This document shows positions 7,568 to 11,571 of a stretch of DNA of 11,571 nucleotides, piece by piece. Source of the DNA: TMED27 sp037969235 (GTDB lineage: Bacteria; Pseudomonadota; Alphaproteobacteria; Micavibrionales; Micavibrionaceae); NCBI GenBank assembly GCA_037969235.1, contig JBBKXA010000040.1, positions 1-11,571 of the forward strand, written 5' to 3'. Both the position numbers and the translations under genes were made by a program. The number at the start of each line of letters is the position of its first letter. The first letter of the stretch is position 1. Below the pieces are notes generated by a model, which saw only the letters and a program-made list of their open reading frames with translations, did not search any database and was not told the origin of the DNA.

Positions 7568-9085
7568 ATGGCGAAGAAGCAAAATATTTCAAAAGAGCAG
7601 GCCGCACAAATTTTAAAAGCTGCTGAGGCGCAGAACAAAGCGGGTAAAAAAAGCGATGCGCCGCGGGCGGCGGGTGATCCGGGGAATTCACCTCAGGCCA
7701 TTTATGATGATAATAAAACCATTAACGATAAAGATGAATGGGATGCTGTGCGCGAGAGTTGGGCACGTCAACGCGCAGATAGAGCGCACGCTAAAGCGTT
7801 GTCGATTTTTGATACGGATGATGATTTGCCGCTTTCTAAGCATTTATTGTTGCTGGCGATTGGATCATTCATTGTGATTTTTATTGTCTGGGCGAATTTT
7901 GCGCAATTGGATGAGGTGACGCGGGGTAACGGGAAAGTTATTCCATCATTGGATGTGCAGGCCTTGCAAACACTGGATGCGGGTACGGTGGAAAAAATTA
8001 TGGTGCGCGAAGGTGATGAAGTGGTCGAAGGCCAGACTTTGATGCAGCTTAATGCGATTGAAGCGGAGTCAGATTTGGGGGCTAATCAATCGCGCTATCT
8101 CGGGCTTTTGGCGTCGATTACGCGCTTGCAAGCCGAGGCCGAAGGTAAGGGAACGGTTGATTTTCCCGATGCTGTGATGAAGGGTGCGCCGCAGAGCGTG
8201 ACCGAAGAACTCAACGCGTTTCGTGCCAATCAACAATCCGTCACAAACCAGCGCAGTGTTTTGCAGCAGCAAATGAGTCAGCGTGAGGCGGAATTGCGCG
8301 AGATTAATACACGCATTGCAGATACACGCGGCGTAATCGGAATGCAACGTCAAGAGGCGGATATGGTTCGCCCATTGGTGGAAAAAGGCTCAGCGCCCAA
8401 GATGGAATTACTTCAGCTTGATCGCTCTATTAAAGAAAAAAGTGCAGAATTGAACAGCTATACGTCGAGCATTCCGCGTATTCGATCTTCTATTGGCGAG
8501 GCGCAGGCGCGTATTCGTGAGCTGGAGAGTAATATGAAAGCTCAGGCGCAATCGGAATTGGGCGCGAAGATGATCGAGATGAACGAGATCAAGGAACGGC
8601 TTGGCGCGTTGAAGCAACGCAAAGGCCGTATGGAGATCAAATCTCCGGTGAATGGGACAATTCAAGAGATTTCAGTCAATACCATCGGCGGGGTCGTGCG
8701 TCCGGCGGAAGATATTATCAAGATTGTTCCCAAGGATGATCAGTTGATTATTGAAGCCAAAGTGCGCCCGAGTGATCGCGCGTTTATTTTCCCGGGGCAA
8801 AAGGCAGTGATTAAATTAACAGCTTATGATTTTGCGATTTATGGCGGGCTGGATGCCAAGCTGGTGGATATTTCGGCGGATACAATCGAGGATCAAGAAG
8901 GTAACAGTTTTTATCGCGTGAAATTAAAAACCGATGAAACTGAGTTGCGGCGTAAAGGCGAAATCTTGCCGATAACAACGGGTATGGTTGCAAGTGTCGA
9001 TATTCTCACGGGCAAAAAAAGCGTGATGCAATATTTGCTAAAACCGTTTATCAAGACGCTGGATAGTTCGATGAACGAGCGTTAA
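7568..9085 (+). CDS. HlyD-family membrane fusion (adaptor) protein of the type I secretion system
   Basis: The adaptor links the ABC transporter to the TolC-type channel across the periplasm. The ATG start follows the transporter stop by two bases, with a modest ACGGA site (7554-7558) inside the end of the transporter gene, so translational coupling is likely. The 505-residue protein has a long cytoplasmic tail (1-88) rich in Ala, Lys and Asp. A single membrane helix follows (about 91-110). A first lipoyl half (LDAGTVEKIMVREGDEVVEGQ-like, about 136-156) leads into long alpha-helical hairpin coiled coils (about 170-355). The second lipoyl half is KSPVNGTIQEISV (358-370). The beta-barrel and membrane-proximal C-terminus are typical of HlyD (PGQKAVIKLTAYDF, about 409-422). 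The last residues, LDSSMNER, are echoed by a sequence copy at 9785-9811 beyond the next gene. LapC-like by context. Confidence 0.95.
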   Translation: MAKKQNISKEQAAQILKAAEAQNKAGKKSDAPRAAGDPGNSPQAIYDDNKTINDKDEWDAVRESWARQRADRAHAKALSIFDTDDDLPLSKHLLLLAIGSFIVIFIVWANFAQLDEVTRGNGKVIPSLDVQALQTLDAGTVEKIMVREGDEVVEGQTLMQLNAIEAESDLGANQSRYLGLLASITRLQAEAEGKGTVDFPDAVMKGAPQSVTEELNAFRANQQSVTNQRSVLQQQMSQREAELREINTRIADTRGVIGMQRQEADMVRPLVEKGSAPKMELLQLDRSIKEKSAELNSYTSSIPRIRSSIGEAQARIRELESNMKAQAQSELGAKMIEMNEIKERLGALKQRKGRMEIKSPVNGTIQEISVNTIGGVVRPAEDIIKIVPKDDQLIIEAKVRPSDRAFIFPGQKAVIKLTAYDFAIYGGLDAKLVDISADTIEDQEGNSFYRVKLKTDETELRRKGEILPITTGMVASVDILTGKKSVMQYLLKPFIKTLDSSMNER

Positions 9086-9086
9086 A
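9059..9086 (+). repeat. Direct repeat copy 1: 3' end of the adaptor gene
   Basis: This 28-base stretch encodes LDSSMNER and the stop codon. It matches 9785-9812 at 25 of 28 positions, mismatching only at 9069, 9073 and 9079. A looser match runs on through GTGACTT (9096-9102) and its counterpart (9823-9829), with one gap. The second copy lies beyond the acidic orphan gene. Confidence 0.75.
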
Positions 9087-9100
9087 TGACATATTGTGAC

Positions 9101-9129
9101 TTGCGTTTGTCTTTTTTATAGATTATACA
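9101..9129 (+). promoter_or_regulatory. Weak candidate promoter for the acidic orphan gene
   Basis: TTGCGT (9101-9106) is 17 bases upstream of TATACA (9124-9129). Matches to consensus are only partial, but the spacing is right and the stretch up to the start codon is AT-rich. No convincing terminator follows the adaptor gene (only a T run at 9112-9117 with a very short possible stem). Read-through from the transporter operon is an equal possibility. Confidence 0.3.
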
Positions 9130-9157
9130 AAAATATGATTTTATAAGGAGATATCTA

Positions 9158-9748
9158 ATGCTTGATTTTGAGAGACTTGGTACTTCATCGGAATTTATGG
9201 ATTTATGTTTTGAAGATGTTTCTTATCGTCGTTCAAAATTTTTGCCGATGAGTGATGATGAAAAATCCAAAATAATTGCAGTGGTTAATGAGCGCCTTGT
9301 CGAGGCGCATAGTAATCTTTCTGATGGAGATGAAGAGGCTCCATTTATTACCATTGAAATACAATTTGACCATGAGATTGGTATTGATCCTTTGGTTGAA
9401 ATTACGTCCCATAATAAGGGAGACGTTATTGATGCGGTTATATGCGAAGAAGGCAACGAAGGAAAAGTTAAACTTATAGAGGCTTCTGATTTTCCCCAAA
9501 CTAGCCATTTAACAGTGGTAGCAGGGCAATATGGTGAATGTACCAGCTGGGGGTTCTTTCATATGTACCCGGGTCGTGCTGTGCCTTTACAACCTGATCC
9601 GGAATGGCAAAGCGATTCAGAGTTAGTAGAGGCCACAGAGTTTTGGAATAATCATGGCTTTCTAGCTACACGCGAAGAAATAGACGCTTGTCTTATGAAC
9701 CAACCTGCGGATGAAAATAATTTTGATGCTCCTGAGACTGGATTTTAA
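9158..9748 (+). CDS. Small, highly acidic protein of unknown function
   Basis: I do not recognise this family. The ATG is supported by a near-ideal TAAGGAG site (AAGGAG at 9145-9150, seven bases upstream), stronger than those of the T1SS genes. The 196-residue product has about 41 Asp/Glu against about 12 Lys/Arg. It has no signal peptide or membrane helix, so it is probably cytoplasmic. The N-terminal half is helix-like (SDDEKSKIIAVVNERLVEA, 32-50), followed by strands (APFITIEIQF, 61-70). The most distinctive part is at 118-150: LTVVAGQYGE, a Trp-Gly pair (131-132), then HMYPGRAVPLQP and a terminal Trp. Such a compact Gly/Pro/Trp cluster looks like a conserved core or active site. The WG and YPG residues weakly recall small nuclease-fold or toxin-like proteins, but I would not assign that. 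The gene is flanked by a direct repeat of the adaptor gene end, which suggests insertion, and it converges on the TPR/ATP-grasp gene 59 bases away. Confidence 0.8.
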   Translation: MLDFERLGTSSEFMDLCFEDVSYRRSKFLPMSDDEKSKIIAVVNERLVEAHSNLSDGDEEAPFITIEIQFDHEIGIDPLVEITSHNKGDVIDAVICEEGNEGKVKLIEASDFPQTSHLTVVAGQYGECTSWGFFHMYPGRAVPLQPDPEWQSDSELVEATEFWNNHGFLATREEIDACLMNQPADENNFDAPETGF

Positions 9749-9784
9749 ATATTTTCGAATTTCAAATTCTCCGAGGCAAACGCA

Positions 9785-9812
9785 CTGGATAGTTTGATCA
9801 ACGATCGTTAAA
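9785..9812 (+). repeat. Direct repeat copy 2: remnant of an adaptor-gene 3' end
   Basis: CTG GAT AGT TTG ATC AAC GAT CGT TAA (L D S L I N D R stop) mirrors the adaptor terminus L D S S M N E R stop. The match is 25 of 28 bases. It is in frame with the stop of the 196-residue gene and overlaps the stop codon of the minus-strand gene (9808-9810). Two perfect palindromes, TTGATCAA (9794-9801) and AACGATCGTT (9800-9809), overlap inside this copy but not in copy 1. Confidence 0.7.
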
Positions 9813-11571
9813 ATGAAACGTCGGTGACTTCAATTCCCATTGCATTAGGGTTCAGATAAACACAGTCATGTGTTATCATTTTTCCATCTTCTAATACTAT
9901 CGTATCTTCGCTATACGGAGTTCTGCTTGCTGCAAGGCTTTCACAGCGGTTGCCGATGGCGGCGGCATGATCGGTGGTTTCTATAGGGTCATTGCATAAG
10001 TAATCTTTGTATATTTCGTGTGCGCTGCCGGGGACGGGTGTGGCGTTTAGGATTTTCATTAGTTCTTCTTCACGTTGTGCGCCAAGTACAGTGCCAATGG
10101 TTGTGGCGCAAGTAAAATCAGTAGCAAGTTCAAAACCTAATGCTTGTCTGGCATGCTCACGTCCAAAGACAAAACGCGTTATTTGATCGGCTGTTTGGGA
10201 CACGCTGCCGGAATAACGGGGCAGCATTTGTTTTAAATAGGGGGTGAGCTGGGATACGACGGCATTATAATCATCATCACTCACCGGCGCCGAAACAGGT
10301 ATAGAATCTGCCAATGCTTGATCAGTAATTTTAGTCCATTCCGATGGAGGAAAAGAAACGATTGAATTTCTGGTATCACTATCGTGACAGGGTTTAGATG
10401 GAAGTTTCCAATATGCGGGATGAAAATCAATGGATTGCACGCTGCGGCGATCTGGCGCCATAATAGCGGTGAAGGCGATGCGCATGGTGCCATCATAAGT
10501 TTCGCCATTGTCTGCAACCACATTTTTACCGCGAACGCATTCCTGCACTAAAAAATTCGGATAGATATGATCATGCCAATAATTACCTGGTGGGGCGTTC
10601 CAACTTGCAATTTGATGTATTTGCTCAATAATATCGCGGCCTGAAACAACCTCCACGCCTCTGCCTATACTATCATTGCAAGGTTTGATTATAAACAAGC
10701 TTTCGTTATCAAATGTGCCAAACTTGTTGTGGAGTCTGTGCTTGATAGTGCTTTCATTTACGGGTGTGCGCGGCATGACAATGGTTTTGGGAAAAGCATG
10801 CGCCCAGTTACGCGGCGTTGTTAGATGCATATAATCCTTATATTCATTAAATGAATGCCATTGTAATGTGCCAGAGGTATAAATATGCGTTGGATCATTA
10901 TCGAGCGCACTTCGACATAGATAATTCAAGCCACCTCCACCTTTACCTTGTTTGATAATTTCTACATTTTGCCTTTGCGCCAAAAACCTTTCGACTATTT
11001 TGTCATGATTGGGAAATACAATGTCCTCGCGCATATTTTTTCCGGTAAGGCGTTCGAAGCCATTGAAGGTTGAGCTATACATGTTGTTTGGTTCGATGAG
11101 CTGGAAATCATTTTCAGGTTTGAGCTTTACATCAAATGAGGCTTCCATGAGTATTGGCGCTTGCGGTCGTTTAGTGGAGCTTTTTAATATGGCGGGCGTA
11201 GGAAAATCTCTTAATCCCACGCTTAAATTCCATTTTTGAGCGCGATGCATGTTCAAGCTGGCTTGTAAAACCTCATCGCACATACCAGCTTTTTTATAAG
11301 CATGGATGCAATTACGATGAAGGGTTATATCAGATCTATCTTTTCGCGAAGCTTGTGTAAAAGCCTCTGAGGCTCTTACATAATTTTCTTGTTTATATAG
11401 CGCTATACCTAATAAATTATAGTAACCTTCATCTAAATCACCATTTTCATGAAGTATTTCTTCTAGTAAACGTTGAGATTCAGCGTATCTTTTATTTTTG
11501 TCATAAAATGCAGCTAATTCGTGTTTAAAAAGACTTAATATGTCTGATTGTATATGATGACTATTTTCGGT
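9808..11571 (-). CDS. TPR-repeat protein with ATP-grasp-like domain (5' end outside window)
   Basis: The frame stays open from its stop to the right edge, giving 587 visible residues; the Met at 11281-11283 is internal. Just upstream, residues about 14-115 of the visible part form three consecutive 34-residue TPR units. The middle one (11329-11430) carries the canonical G8, Y17, A20, F24 and A27. Numbered from the internal Met, an N-terminal alpha/beta part with a Gly-rich QGKGGGGLN (111-120) precedes ATP-grasp features. These are LFIIKPCNDSIGRGVEVV (196-213, the lysine-proline nucleotide-binding strand and Gly loop), NFLVQECVRGK (243-253, the hinge strand and acidic residue) and GTMRIAF (265-271, the usual DxR-like metal region with Asp replaced). 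The final Glu-x-Asn motif was not found with confidence. ATP-grasp enzymes ligate a carboxylate to an amine or thiol through an acyl phosphate; the substrate here is unknown. TPRs suggest a protein partner. It is convergent with the orphan gene and so not in its operon. Confidence 0.8.
   Translation of the reverse strand, partial: TENSHHIQSDILSLFKHELAAFYDKNKRYAESQRLLEEILHENGDLDEGYYNLLGIALYKQENYVRASEAFTQASRKDRSDITLHRNCIHAYKKAGMCDEVLQASLNMHRAQKWNLSVGLRDFPTPAILKSSTKRPQAPILMEASFDVKLKPENDFQLIEPNNMYSSTFNGFERLTGKNMREDIVFPNHDKIVERFLAQRQNVEIIKQGKGGGGLNYLCRSALDNDPTHIYTSGTLQWHSFNEYKDYMHLTTPRNWAHAFPKTIVMPRTPVNESTIKHRLHNKFGTFDNESLFIIKPCNDSIGRGVEVVSGRDIIEQIHQIASWNAPPGNYWHDHIYPNFLVQECVRGKNVVADNGETYDGTMRIAFTAIMAPDRRSVQSIDFHPAYWKLPSKPCHDSDTRNSIVSFPPSEWTKITDQALADSIPVSAPVSDDDYNAVVSQLTPYLKQMLPRYSGSVSQTADQITRFVFGREHARQALGFELATDFTCATTIGTVLGAQREEELMKILNATPVPGSAHEIYKDYLCNDPIETTDHAAAIGNRCESLAASRTPYSEDTIVLEDGKMITHDCVYLNPNAMGIEVTDVSF

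Noticed and set aside
9086..9120. Possible terminator after the adaptor gene
   Set aside because: Only a three- to four-base stem can be drawn before the T run at 9112-9117, too weak to call.
9757..9769. GAATTTCAAATTC inverted repeat as a bidirectional terminator between the convergent genes
   Set aside because: It is a perfect 6-bp palindrome, but the one-base centre cannot form a hairpin loop, the arms are AT-rich, and no T tail follows.

Overview
The window carries a type I secretion (T1SS) adhesin locus on the plus strand. Downstream of it lie a small acidic orphan gene and a convergent, incomplete TPR/ATP-grasp gene. The host is a Gram-negative bacterium: there is a TolC-type outer membrane protein with a signal peptide, a LapB/LssB-type ABC transporter and an HlyD-type adaptor. 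Moderate-to-low GC, several GTG starts and the protein style suggest a proteobacterium, most likely an alphaproteobacterium. That placement is an inference from style, not from a marker gene.

Layout. Positions 1-3359 hold the C-terminal ~1,118 residues of a large surface protein that starts left of the window. It consists of VCBS/cadherin-like and T1SS-143-type repeats, a nested beta-rich insertion, a calcium-binding EF-hand-like block and a C-terminal T1SS targeting domain. A strong hairpin terminator (3387-3422) and a palindrome-rich regulatory region follow. Next is the TolC-family outer membrane factor (3604-5016), which ends in its own terminator (5059-5091). A second short promoter region precedes the ABC transporter (5196-7565) and membrane fusion protein (7568-9085), which are two bases apart and surely co-transcribed. 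Together the three transport genes form a complete T1SS whose obvious substrate is the adhesin.

Right part. A 196-residue, very acidic protein of unknown function (9158-9748) has a strong Shine-Dalgarno site. It is flanked by an imperfect direct repeat of the 3' end of the fusion-protein gene (25 of 28 bases, both copies ending in the same in-frame stop), as if a one-gene cassette had been added behind that gene. On the minus strand, stop at 9808-9810, is a protein with at least three TPR units followed by an ATP-grasp-like domain. Its reading frame stays open to the right edge, so the Met at 11281-11283 is internal.

Most unusual here are the cassette-like repeat flanking the orphan, the TPR/ATP-grasp protein next to a T1SS, and the domain nested in a VCBS-like module of the adhesin. 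No tRNA, rRNA, CRISPR array, transposase or integrase was seen. No LapD/LapG-type regulator lies in the window.
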